This document shows, piece after piece, positions 1 to 5,688 of a stretch of DNA of 6,815 bases. The notes beneath the pieces are model-generated. The model saw nothing but the letters and a program-made list of their open reading frames with translations. It did not search any database and was not told where the DNA came from. Within the stretch, counting starts at the first letter, position 1; the number at the start of each line of letters is the position of its first letter. Origin of the DNA: Bacillota bacterium. Lineage in GTDB: Bacteria > Bacillota > Clostridia > UBA1381. The position numbers were made by a program, and so were the translations under genes. The stretch is taken from positions 1-6,815 of the forward strand of contig JAJQAT010000196.1 in NCBI GenBank assembly GCA_021203665.1, in the 5' to 3' direction.

Positions 1-294
1 GTATGGTCAATTTTTGTACTGCTGTATGCCGCGGTTTACGTATACGCAATATGCAATGTAAGGCAAATAACATTTAATTTGAAATATTATAAGCCTCTTA
101 TATTTCCGATTGTAATAATAAGCGGAGTTATCGCGGTTTTGCCGAATTCCGTTGTCAATCTGGTACGGTCGGAAAAGTGGGAGGATATGCTTGTTTATCC
201 CGCGGCGTTTTTACTGCCTATAATTTTCGGATTTTTTACCAAAAAGATCTGCGGCGGCAAAGAAATAAGCAAGGAGGAAGAGGGCATTGAATAA
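1..294 (+). CDS. GerAB-type spore germination permease, C-terminal part (5' truncated)
   Basis: The frame is open from the first base, so this is the last 97 residues of a longer protein and its start lies outside the window. Three hydrophobic segments are visible: residues about 1-20, 33-52 and 63-80. A short charged tail follows (KKICGGKEISKEEEGIE). GerAB-type permeases are roughly 360-residue members of the APC transporter superfamily. They form the membrane channel or ligand-binding B subunit of germinant receptors in the spore inner membrane. The fragment alone is weakly diagnostic. The assignment rests on its multi-helix C-terminus and on the GerAC-type lipoprotein that starts inside its last codons, an 8-nt overlap. 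The gene probably sits in an A-B-C-D order, but the A subunit is not visible. No germinant specificity can be inferred. Confidence 0.82.
   Translation, partial: VWSIFVLLYAAVYVYAICNVRQITFNLKYYKPLIFPIVIISGVIAVLPNSVVNLVRSEKWEDMLVYPAAFLLPIIFGFFTKKICGGKEISKEEEGIE
272..277 (+). promoter_or_regulatory. Ribosome binding site for the gerC-like gene, inside the permease gene
   Basis: AGGAGG lies 9 nt upstream of the TTG at 287 and within the 3' end of the permease reading frame. It supports TTG as the start, since no in-frame ATG or GTG gives a complete lipoprotein signal peptide. Its position inside the upstream gene implies translational coupling. Confidence 0.85.
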
Positions 295-1639
295 AGCAAG
301 GGTGATAATAACTATTATAATAGTTGTTTTAGCTTTAAGTCTTTCGGGCTGTATGGGAACGGAGCCGAATGAAATCGCGTATATAGTCGCGTTGGGAATT
401 GACGAGGGAGATAACGACAGCTACAAGATAACTGTTCAATACGCAAAGACGGCGCAGATAAGCGGCGGAGCCTCCGAGGAGGGAGGCAAAGCCGGATCGG
501 AAATAGTCGATAATGTGACGGTGGAGGCGCCGAATATATATTCCGGAATAGGAACGGCAAATTATATAGTGAGCAAAACCTTTTCTTTGTCGCACGCAAA
601 GCTGATTGTTTTTTCTGAGGAGGTAGCGGAAAAGGGTCTTAAAAGCCTTATAGAAACCTTTGCGAGAAGCGACGAGCTGCGTCCCGACGTGTTTATAGCG
701 GTCGCCGTCGGAGGAGCGAATGAATATCTTACGTCGGTTAATCCCGAAATGGAGGTAAATCCCGCGCAGTATTACCAACTGATTTATCAAAAAAACAATC
801 TTATGGGAATACCGTCGGGAGAGGCAAAGGATTTCTTTTTCGGAATTTCAACAGGGGATTATGACAGTATAATTCCCGTGGCGGGAGTTATAGAAACGCA
901 GGAGAGTGACGGTTCGGGTTCGGAATCCTCCGAAAGCGGCGGCTCCGAAGGCGGAGGTGAAAGCGGCGGCGGCGATTCCGAAGGCGGCGGTGAAAGCTCG
1001 CGGCAGGAGGGCGATAATGAGAAGGAAAAGGAGGCGCGGTTAAACAAAAATAATTTTGAATACAATATAAAGAATTACATTGCCGGAGAGGCATCTGTGG
1101 AGAAAAAGAATAAAAGCGAGGAGATAGGCTCGGCAATTTTTGAAGACGATAAAATGGTCGGCTTGCTCGGCTCTGTGGAAACGGAAATTTGTCAGCTGAT
1201 AAATGGTGACTATACCTATAGTTATATGACGTTTTACGATGAAGAAAATCCCGAAATTCCCGCCACGATAAAAGCGGCTCAGGAGAAAAAGCCGAAGTAT
1301 AATATTGATTTGGATAATAAAAGGATAGAAATAGAGCTTTTTATCGAGGGCGATTTGTATTCTCTTCCGTCGGAATACAACGTGGAAAACCGCCTGGAGA
1401 AATTTGAGGAGGAGGCTCAAAGCGATATAAGCGAGGCGTGTACCGAGTTTATAAACAATTTTTTTGAAAAATACAACAGCGACATATTCAATCTTAAAAG
1501 GAAAACAAAGTCGAAGTTTATGACAAACGCGGAATACGAGGAGTTTAAGGAAAGTGTTGATTTCAAGGAATATGAGATAAGCGTAAAGGCAAATTTTAAA
1601 ATAAGAAGAACGGGTCTGGTCATAAAGGAAGAAAAGTAA
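287..1639 (+). CDS. Ger(x)C family spore germination lipoprotein (GerAC-type C subunit)
   Basis: A 450-residue protein starting at TTG. It has a lipoprotein signal peptide: a basic N-terminus, a hydrophobic stretch at about residues 6-18, and the lipobox LSGC at 19-22, so Cys22 should be lipidated and anchor the protein to the outer face of the spore inner membrane. The segment after it (NEIAYIVALGID, then SHAKLIVFSEEVAEKGL and DELRPDVFIAVA) follows the Ger(x)C N-terminal domain. The C-terminal domain begins near residue 260 with a 'MVGLLGSVETE' segment and continues to the end. C subunits join A and B subunits to form nutrient-germinant receptors. The family is usually about 370-400 residues; the excess here is mostly an insertion at about 203-256 rich in Ser, Gly and Glu, then in charged residues. 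The gene overlaps the permease by 8 nt, and its last stop-codon base is the A of the next ATG. Confidence 0.93.
   Translation: MNKARVIITIIIVVLALSLSGCMGTEPNEIAYIVALGIDEGDNDSYKITVQYAKTAQISGGASEEGGKAGSEIVDNVTVEAPNIYSGIGTANYIVSKTFSLSHAKLIVFSEEVAEKGLKSLIETFARSDELRPDVFIAVAVGGANEYLTSVNPEMEVNPAQYYQLIYQKNNLMGIPSGEAKDFFFGISTGDYDSIIPVAGVIETQESDGSGSESSESGGSEGGGESGGGDSEGGGESSRQEGDNEKEKEARLNKNNFEYNIKNYIAGEASVEKKNKSEEIGSAIFEDDKMVGLLGSVETEICQLINGDYTYSYMTFYDEENPEIPATIKAAQEKKPKYNIDLDNKRIEIELFIEGDLYSLPSEYNVENRLEKFEEEAQSDISEACTEFINNFFEKYNSDIFNLKRKTKSKFMTNAEYEEFKESVDFKEYEISVKANFKIRRTGLVIKEEK
932..991 (+). repeat. Degenerate in-frame tandem repeat coding for Gly/Ser/Glu
   Basis: Two imperfect tandem units lie inside the gerC-like gene. 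One is 27 bp (932-958, ESGGSEGGG) and the other 33 bp (959-991, ESGGGDSEGGG); a partial third unit (GAAAGC) follows. They share GAAAGCGGCGGC and TCCGAAGGCGG blocks. Unit lengths are multiples of three, so gain or loss of a unit would keep the frame. Confidence 0.8.
1624..1631 (+). promoter_or_regulatory. Ribosome binding site for the 53-aa ORF
   Basis: AAAGGAAG lies within the last codons of the gerC-like gene, 7 nt before the ATG at 1639. It supports real translation of the short downstream ORF. Confidence 0.65.
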
Positions 1640-1800
1640 TGGAAAAAATCATATTTTTATTGATAGTTATAATTTGTACTATCAGAATAGTCAATTACGG
1701 AATTTACACCGTAAAGGACGGAAACAAAACCGGCGGAGCGGGACTTTTTGTAATGGCGTTTTTCGCGGCTCTTACGTCCGTATGCGCTTTTATTAAATAA
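1639..1800 (+). CDS. Small two-helix membrane protein, candidate germinant-receptor D subunit
   Basis: A 53-codon ORF starting at ATG, which shares one base with the gerC stop codon (TAATG) and has a good ribosome binding site 7 nt upstream. The protein has a hydrophobic segment at about residues 4-18 (IIFLLIVIICTIRIV), a short polar loop (NYGIYTVKDGNKTGG), and a second hydrophobic segment at about 34-52 ending FIK. Small proteins with two membrane spans are encoded in some gerA-type operons of Bacillus and Clostridium, where they are called D subunits and modulate receptor function. Position, coupling and topology fit that class. The sequence match is not one I can confirm, and 53 residues is shorter than the roughly 70-80 I recall. 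It could also be a lineage-specific small membrane protein of unknown role. The chance that it is a real gene is high; the D-subunit label is inference. Confidence 0.75.
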   Translation: MEKIIFLLIVIICTIRIVNYGIYTVKDGNKTGGAGLFVMAFFAALTSVCAFIK

Positions 1801-1805
1801 ATGTC

Positions 1806-1834
1806 TTGAAAAAATCTCCGCGTAAGTATATAAT
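1806..1834 (+). promoter_or_regulatory. Sigma-A-type promoter for the SLOG gene
   Basis: TTGAAA (1806-1811), a 17-bp spacer, and TATAAT (1829-1834). The expected transcription start is near 1841, leaving a leader of only about 11 nt before the TTG at 1852. The -10 box lies within the loop-proximal arm of a terminator-like hairpin. Confidence 0.72.
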
Positions 1835-1853
1835 ATTTGCGGGGTGGTTTTTT
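1816..1853 (+). terminator. Probable Rho-independent terminator of the germination operon
   Basis: CTCCGC (1816-1821) pairs with GCGGGG (1839-1844), including one G-U. An inner stem AAGTAT/ATATTT (1824-1829 with 1833-1838, one G-U) closes on a 3-nt loop, and a 2-nt bulge (1822-1823) separates the stems. A TGG precedes six T residues (1848-1853). It comes 15 nt after the stop of the small ORF. The TGG before the T-run and the bulge weaken the call. Confidence 0.5.
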
Positions 1854-2343
1854 GAGTAGGAGTAAAACCTGTTTTTTTACGGGACACAGAAAAATAGCGA
1901 ACGATAAAAAAGAGCTTATATCTTTGAAAATAAAAGAAAACATAGAAAGGCTTATTAACGAATATGAGGTTGACACATTTATTTCCGGCGCGGCGCTTGG
2001 ATTTGACACAATCGCCGCCGAATGTGTTATCGAATTAAAGAAAAAATATCCTCATATAAGGCTGCTGCTGTATCTGCCGTGCTACGGTCAGAGCCGAAGA
2101 TGGAGCGACGCACAGCAATACCGCTATAGGGTTATGCTGTCAACGGCGGACGAGTATAAATATATAACGCACAGCGAGTATACCGAGGAGTGTATGTATA
2201 AGCGGAATATGGAAATGGTAAAGGATTCCTGCTTTTGCATCGCGTTTTGCATATTGTCCGCAAGCGGCGCCGGTCTGACGTTGAGAAATGCCGAATTGTC
2301 GGGAATCGATATTATAAATATTGCCGATGAAATATATGATTAA
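1852..2343 (+). CDS. SLOG-superfamily protein, DUF1273/YpsA-like
   Basis: With the TTG start at 1852 this is 163 residues. CFFTGHRK at 7-14 is the N-terminal signature of the DUF1273/YpsA group, and SGAALGFDTIAAE at 45-57 is the Gly-rich nucleotide-binding loop with the conserved Asp. YKRNMEMVKDS at 116-126 and SGAGLTLRNAELSGI at 138-152 complete the Rossmann-like SLOG fold. SLOG domains bind nucleotide-derived ligands, and the precise function of this branch is not settled. B. subtilis YpsA affects cell division, but that should not be transferred here automatically. An in-frame TTG at 1837 would add five residues (MRGGF) but lies upstream of the predicted transcription start. The 1852 start has GGGGTGG just before it, a modest ribosome binding site. 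The gene follows the germination operon but has its own promoter and ends at a strong hairpin, so it is probably an independent unit. Confidence 0.85.
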   Translation: MSRSKTCFFTGHRKIANDKKELISLKIKENIERLINEYEVDTFISGAALGFDTIAAECVIELKKKYPHIRLLLYLPCYGQSRRWSDAQQYRYRVMLSTADEYKYITHSEYTEECMYKRNMEMVKDSCFCIAFCILSASGAGLTLRNAELSGIDIINIADEIYD

Positions 2344-2387
2344 GGCTGTTGACAGATATATAAAGATATACCTGCCAACAGCCTTTT
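2342..2387. terminator. Shared terminator between convergent SLOG gene and dapB
   Basis: AAGGCTGTTG (2342-2351) and CAACAGCCTT (2376-2385) form a perfect 10-bp stem, followed on the + strand by two more T residues (2386-2387). Further imperfect pairing (CAG.TATA with TATA.CTG) continues toward the loop. The hairpin begins within the SLOG stop codon and ends 4 bp from the dapB stop. On the - strand it is followed only by TTAATC, so termination is likely stronger for the + strand transcript. Confidence 0.82.
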
Positions 2388-2389
2388 AC

Positions 2390-3148
2390 TTACAAGCTGC
2401 TTATCAAATCATTCATATTATACATACCGGCGGGCTTATCGGTAATAAACTTAGCCGCCTTGATTGCGCCCACGGCAAATACCTCTTTGCTGTGCGCGCT
2501 GTGCTTAAGCTCGATAACCTCGTCCGTACCGGCAAAAATAACCTCATGGTCGCCGACGATTGTGCCGCCGCGCACCGCGTGAAGTCCGATTTCCGTCTTT
2601 TTCCTTTTTCTGCGCACCGAATGCCTGTCATAGACATATTCCGCCGGATATGAAAGAGTTTCGTCTATGGCGTCCGCGATTGCGAGCGCCGTTCCGGACG
2701 GAGCGTCGATTTTCTGGTTATGGTGGCGCTCTACGATTTCTATGTCAAAGCTGCCCTCAAGCAGCTTTGTCGCTTTTTTTGCGAGGTCTATAAGAAGATT
2801 TATGCCGAGGCTCATATTCGCCGAGAAAAATACGGGAATTTCATTTGACGCGTTTGTAAATTCCTTTTTTTGCTCATCGGTAAATCCGGTTGTGGCGAGA
2901 ATTATCGGCAGCTTTCTTTTTTTGCAGTAGCCGAGTATATTTGTAAGCGCGGACGGGTGGGAAAAATCGATTATAACATCCGCGTCGCCGGTAAATTCAT
3001 CGGGATTGGAATAAACCGGATATGTGTTTTCAATCGTGTCGTTTACGTCAAAGCCGGCAACGATTTCACATTCGCTGTCCTGCGATACAAGACGCGTTAT
3101 AACCTGACCCATTTTGCCGTTGCAGCCGTTCATAATAATTTTTGTCAT
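2390..3148 (-). CDS. dapB: 4-hydroxy-tetrahydrodipicolinate reductase
   Basis: A 252-residue cytoplasmic enzyme that reduces the DapA product to tetrahydrodipicolinate with NAD(P)H, in the diaminopimelate/lysine pathway. The N-terminal Rossmann fold carries GCNGKMG at 8-14, and ATTG at 85-88 is the conserved nucleotide-contacting turn. The signature EIVERHHNQKIDAPSGTA spans about 137-154, with H142/H143 and K146 as the expected catalytic residues and DAPSGT binding substrate. The length is normal for short Gram-positive DapB proteins. The end of the second strand reads AGFDVND, with an acidic residue and no Arg of the E. coli type, so NADH use is plausible (inference). The start is set by AAAGGAG 8 nt upstream (+ strand 3157-3163). 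That site overlaps the dapA stop, and the intergenic gap is 13 nt, so the two genes are co-transcribed. Confidence 0.97.
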   Translation of the reverse strand: MTKIIMNGCNGKMGQVITRLVSQDSECEIVAGFDVNDTIENTYPVYSNPDEFTGDADVIIDFSHPSALTNILGYCKKRKLPIILATTGFTDEQKKEFTNASNEIPVFFSANMSLGINLLIDLAKKATKLLEGSFDIEIVERHHNQKIDAPSGTALAIADAIDETLSYPAEYVYDRHSVRRKRKKTEIGLHAVRGGTIVGDHEVIFAGTDEVIELKHSAHSKEVFAVGAIKAAKFITDKPAGMYNMNDLISSL

Positions 3149-3161
3149 TGGTCTTGCTCCT

Positions 3162-4052
3162 TTACGCCGGATTCATGCCGAAATCAATCATTGATTTCTT
3201 AAGCTTTTCAAGATTCGCGCTGTCCATTTCGATAAGCGGCATACGCAGATTTCCGACATTATAGCCGAGCAAATTCATAGCCGTTTTTACAGGCACCGGA
3301 TTAACCTCGATAAACAGGTTGTTTATAAGGTCAAGCATACGAAGCTGAAGCTCTCTTGATTTAGCGACATCTCCGTTAAAATAATATTCGCATATATTAT
3401 GTGTTTCCTCGGGAAGAATATTCGCGACAACGCTGATAACGCCCTTGCCGCCGAGCGAAAGCGTCGGAACAATCATATCGTCGTTGCCGGAATAAATGTA
3501 AAGCTCGGGAACCTGCGCGGCAACCTTAGCCATATAGCTGATATTTCCGCTTGCCTCCTTTACAGCCACGATGTTTTCCACCTTCGCAAGCTCCTTAAGA
3601 GTGTCGATGGCGAAGCTCATACCCGTTCTTGACGGTACGTTGTAAAGAATAACCGGAATTTTTACGGCGTTCGCGATTGCGGTAAAATGAGCGACAAGAC
3701 CCTTTTGCGTAGTCTTATTGTAGTACGGAGTTACCGAAAGGATTCCGTCCGCGCCTATCGCCTCCGCCTTTTTTGTAAGCTCGATTGCGTGCGCGGTGTC
3801 GTTTGAGCCGGTTCCCGCGATTACCGGAATGCGCTTATTTGCTTTTTTAACCGTGTATTCGATTGCCGCAAGATGCTCCTCGTCCGGCATTGTAGACGCT
3901 TCGCCGGTTGTTCCGCAGATTATAATAGCGTCCGTCTTTTTTTCAATATGCATTTCAATAAGTCTGCCAAGCTCGTCATAATTGGTTTTTAAGCCGTCAA
4001 ACGGCGTTACGATAGCAACGCCCGAGCCTGTGAATGGTAATGTTTTTGCCAT
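3162..4052 (-). CDS. dapA: 4-hydroxy-tetrahydrodipicolinate synthase
   Basis: A 296-residue (beta/alpha)8-barrel aldolase that condenses pyruvate with aspartate-4-semialdehyde. All expected active-site residues are present, each offset by +4 from E. coli numbering: T48 and T49 in GTTGE, Y111 in the TPYY segment, Y137 and R142 in YNVPSRT, and K165 in AVKEAS, which forms the Schiff base. At the lysine allosteric site, Y110, N84 and H60 are retained, while the positions of E. coli H53 and E84 are D57 and H88. Feedback sensitivity therefore cannot be predicted with confidence. The start has a strong AAGGAGG 8 nt upstream (+ strand 4061-4067). The asd stop is 205 bp upstream and a repeat element fills much of that gap. 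I see no strong promoter there, so transcription may come from the riboswitch-controlled asd promoter. Confidence 0.98.
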   Translation of the reverse strand: MAKTLPFTGSGVAIVTPFDGLKTNYDELGRLIEMHIEKKTDAIIICGTTGEASTMPDEEHLAAIEYTVKKANKRIPVIAGTGSNDTAHAIELTKKAEAIGADGILSVTPYYNKTTQKGLVAHFTAIANAVKIPVILYNVPSRTGMSFAIDTLKELAKVENIVAVKEASGNISYMAKVAAQVPELYIYSGNDDMIVPTLSLGGKGVISVVANILPEETHNICEYYFNGDVAKSRELQLRMLDLINNLFIEVNPVPVKTAMNLLGYNVGNLRMPLIEMDSANLEKLKKSMIDFGMNPA

Positions 4053-4095
4053 AATAAAATCCTCCTTTTTAAATTTGTAGTTTGTTCAGGTTTTA

Positions 4096-4233
4096 AATTT
4101 GGGTCTGTGTATCAATATGCGGTAGAAAACCCCTCCGTCACGGCTGTGCCGTGCCACCTCCCCTATTAGGGTGGTTTTCAAGACAAAGCCTCGAAAATTT
4201 TTCGCGAAGCGTTTCTTACACTAAACCCAAACT
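4096..4233. repeat. Palindromic repeat / MITE-like element between asd and dapA
   Basis: A segment of about 138 bp bounded by imperfect terminal inverted repeats. The left end reads AATTTGGGTCTGTGTAT. The right end, read in reverse complement, is AGTTTGGGTTTAGTGTAA, identical except for one gap and three mismatches. Nested inside are GAAAACC (4125-4131) opposite GGTTTTC (4173-4179), a hairpin CACGGC/GCCGTG with a 3-nt loop (4139-4153), CCCT/AGGG (4161-4170), and GCGAA-type short palindromes near 4192-4210. The core, read on the - strand as GGAGGTGGCACGGC...GCCGTGACGGAGGGG, resembles dispersed palindromic repeats I recall from Oscillospirales/Ruminococcaceae genomes. That family link is from memory and unverified. 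No clear target-site duplication is visible. No credible protein is encoded. Confidence 0.68.
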
Positions 4234-4257
4234 CACATATTCATTCCTATTTCCGCA

Positions 4258-5361
4258 TCAGTCCATATATCCCTTAGCGGTCAGAAGCTCGGCAAGAAGT
4301 ACCGCGCCGCCGGCTGCTCCGCGGAGGGTGTTGTGGCTCATAGAAACCATCTTGTAATCGTACTGAGTTGATTCGCGAAGTCTGCCGCAGCTTATCGCCA
4401 TACCGCCGTCGATTTCGCGCGCGGTTTTAATCTGCGGCTGATCCGGCGCGTCCTTTTCTGTGTATACGTGTATGAACTGCTTCGGAGCGTGAGGAAGGTT
4501 AAGCTGCTGCGGCTCACCCTCGTATTCCGCCCACATTTTTTCGATTTCCTCTACGGACGGCTTATTTGCGCTGTCCTTGAACGTGAAGAAAATTGCCGCC
4601 GTGTGACCGTTTGACACCGGCACTCTGTAGGTTTGGCACTCTATTGAAAGAGCGTCCGACGGTACTATTTCCTTGCCCTCGATTTTACCGAGTACCTTAT
4701 TCGGCTCAACCTCGGATTTCATCTCCTCGCCGCCGATGTACGGGATAAGGTTGTCAACCATTTCGGGCCATGTTTTAAATGTCTTGCCCGCGCCCGATAT
4801 TGCCTGGTATGTTGTAACAAGCGCGTGGTCAATCGGGTACTTCATATTTACGACAGCCATTGCGGGAAGATACGACTGCAAGGAGCAGTTCGACTTAACC
4901 GCGATGAAACCGCGCTTTGTGCCGAGTCTTTCACGCTGAGCGGGAATAATTTCAAGATGCTGCGGATTAATTTCGGGGATAATCATCGGAACATCGGGGG
5001 TGTGGCGGTGCGCGCTGTTGTTTGAAACAACCGGACACTCAGCCTTTGCGTAACGCTCCTCAAGAGCCTTGATTTCGTCCTTTTTCATATCAACCGCGCA
5101 GAATATGAAATCAACCATACCCGCGATTTTTTCGACGTCGTCCGTCGCGTTCATAACTACCATATCCGCGACGCTTGCGGGGATTTCCTCGTCCATCGCC
5201 CACTTAGCACCGACCGCGTCCTTGTATGCCTTGCCCGCACTTCTCGGAGATGCCGCAAGCACTTCTATCGTGTACCAGGGGTGATCGTGAAGAAGTGTGA
5301 TGAAACGCTGTCCGACCATACCCGTTGCGCCTATAATACCTACCTTGTAATTTTCTTTCAT
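4258..5361 (-). CDS. asd: Aspartate-semialdehyde dehydrogenase (archaeal/fungal-type)
   Basis: A 367-residue cytoplasmic enzyme that converts aspartyl-4-phosphate to aspartate-4-semialdehyde with NADPH, supplying DapA. The nucleotide-binding loop is GATGMVGQ at 11-18. The catalytic nucleophile is C159 in KSNCSLQSYLP, YQAISGAGK is at 185-193, and the substrate-binding segment GGEEMKSE is at 210-217. R246 and the catalytic His253 lie in YRVPVSNGHTA, and the C-terminal NTLRGAAGGAVLLAE segment is conserved. The length and the SNCSLQSYLP context fit the branch shared with archaea and fungi rather than the E. coli branch. The start has AAAGGAG 7 nt upstream (+ strand 5369-5375). The gene lies directly behind a lysine riboswitch terminator, so its expression should fall when lysine is high. 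Confidence 0.97.
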   Translation of the reverse strand: MKENYKVGIIGATGMVGQRFITLLHDHPWYTIEVLAASPRSAGKAYKDAVGAKWAMDEEIPASVADMVVMNATDDVEKIAGMVDFIFCAVDMKKDEIKALEERYAKAECPVVSNNSAHRHTPDVPMIIPEINPQHLEIIPAQRERLGTKRGFIAVKSNCSLQSYLPAMAVVNMKYPIDHALVTTYQAISGAGKTFKTWPEMVDNLIPYIGGEEMKSEVEPNKVLGKIEGKEIVPSDALSIECQTYRVPVSNGHTAAIFFTFKDSANKPSVEEIEKMWAEYEGEPQQLNLPHAPKQFIHVYTEKDAPDQPQIKTAREIDGGMAISCGRLRESTQYDYKMVSMSHNTLRGAAGGAVLLAELLTAKGYMD

Positions 5362-5380
5362 GTTTACTCTCCTTTGTTTA

Positions 5381-5412
5381 AAATAAAAAGCAGTAGTTTA
5401 GAAAACTACTGC
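5381..5412 (-). terminator. Rho-independent terminator of the lysine riboswitch
   Basis: On the - strand a perfect 10-bp stem, GCAGTAGTTT and AAACTACTGC (+ strand 5403-5412 and 5390-5399), encloses a 3-nt loop and is followed by TTTTTATTT. It lies about 20 nt before the asd start codon, downstream of the aptamer. This is the OFF-state structure. Confidence 0.95.
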
Positions 5413-5441
5413 CTTGTTTGCTGATACAAAACCGGCGATAG
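5406..5441 (-). promoter_or_regulatory. Antiterminator pairing of the lysine riboswitch
   Basis: On the - strand CTATCGCCGGTTTTG (+ strand 5427-5441) can pair with CAAACAAGGCAGTAG (5406-5420) through CTA/TAG plus a G-U, GCC/GGC and TTTG/CAAA. The first element is also the 3' strand of P1 and the second contains most of the terminator 5' arm, so this pairing excludes both. This is the expected ON-state structure at low lysine. Confidence 0.8.
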
Positions 5442-5603
5442 CTCCCCACCTTGCGATGACAGTCATACCGCTCTTAACGGTATGCCCAGCGGCGATGCGG
5501 GCAGTCGCATTTCCGCTTCGGCGTTTTATCCTTTCGGCGTATATCACAGGTAACTGCATACCTCAATACGCGTACTTTTATAAAAACGCACCTCTATCTT
5601 GCC
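5434..5603 (-). promoter_or_regulatory. Lysine riboswitch aptamer (L box)
   Basis: Conserved L-box segments appear in order on the - strand: AGATAGAGGTGCG (+ strand 5587-5599), ACGCCGAAGCGG, CGCTGGGCATACCG, ATGACTGTCAT, and AAGGTGGGGAGCTATCG ending near 5436. P1 pairs GGC..GATAG (5603-5601 and 5598-5594) with CTATCGCC (5441-5434), leaving two unpaired A residues. These match the GAGGUGC, GCCGAAG, CUGGG, ACUGUC and GGUGG-GCUAUC blocks of the family, from memory. The aptamer binds lysine and here precedes a terminator in front of asd, which is coherent with control of the asd-dapA-dapB pathway. Confidence 0.96.
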
Positions 5604-5612
5604 TATATTATA

Positions 5613-5641
5613 ATACTACCACTATTAATAGTATGTGTCAA
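5613..5641 (-). promoter_or_regulatory. Promoter of the lysine riboswitch-asd transcript
   Basis: On the - strand TTGACA (+ strand 5636-5641), a 17-bp spacer, and an extended -10, TGG followed by TAGTAT (TAGTAT at 5613-5618). The start would fall near 5606, just before the first P1 base at 5603. A better-looking TATAAT at 5607-5612 lies 23 bp from the -35 box and would start transcription inside P1, so it is less likely. Confidence 0.75.
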
Positions 5642-5688
5642 TAGAAAAAATATTATTTTTTTGTAACAGATGTACGGCAAAAATTAAA

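Noticed and set aside
335..790. Long antisense reading frame opposite the gerC-like gene
   Set aside because: It lies fully inside a well-supported lipoprotein gene, has no ribosome binding site I can see, and its Arg/Tyr/Leu-rich composition looks like a codon-shadow product.
4053..4120. Separate promoter for dapA just upstream of its ribosome binding site
   Set aside because: TTGATA (4110-4115, - strand) has no -10-like hexamer at 16-18 bp; TTTAAA is only 12 bp away.
4151..4357. Short + strand ORF starting in the repeat and running into the asd 3' end
   Set aside because: It combines repeat sequence with antisense asd codons and shows no recognisable domain, so it is a shadow frame.
5607..5612. 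TATAAT as the -10 box of the riboswitch promoter
   Set aside because: It is 23 bp from the TTGACA box and would start transcription inside P1; the extended TAGTAT box at 17 bp fits better.
5414..5644. Short + strand ORF across the asd upstream region
   Set aside because: The region is explained by the lysine riboswitch and its promoter on the opposite strand.
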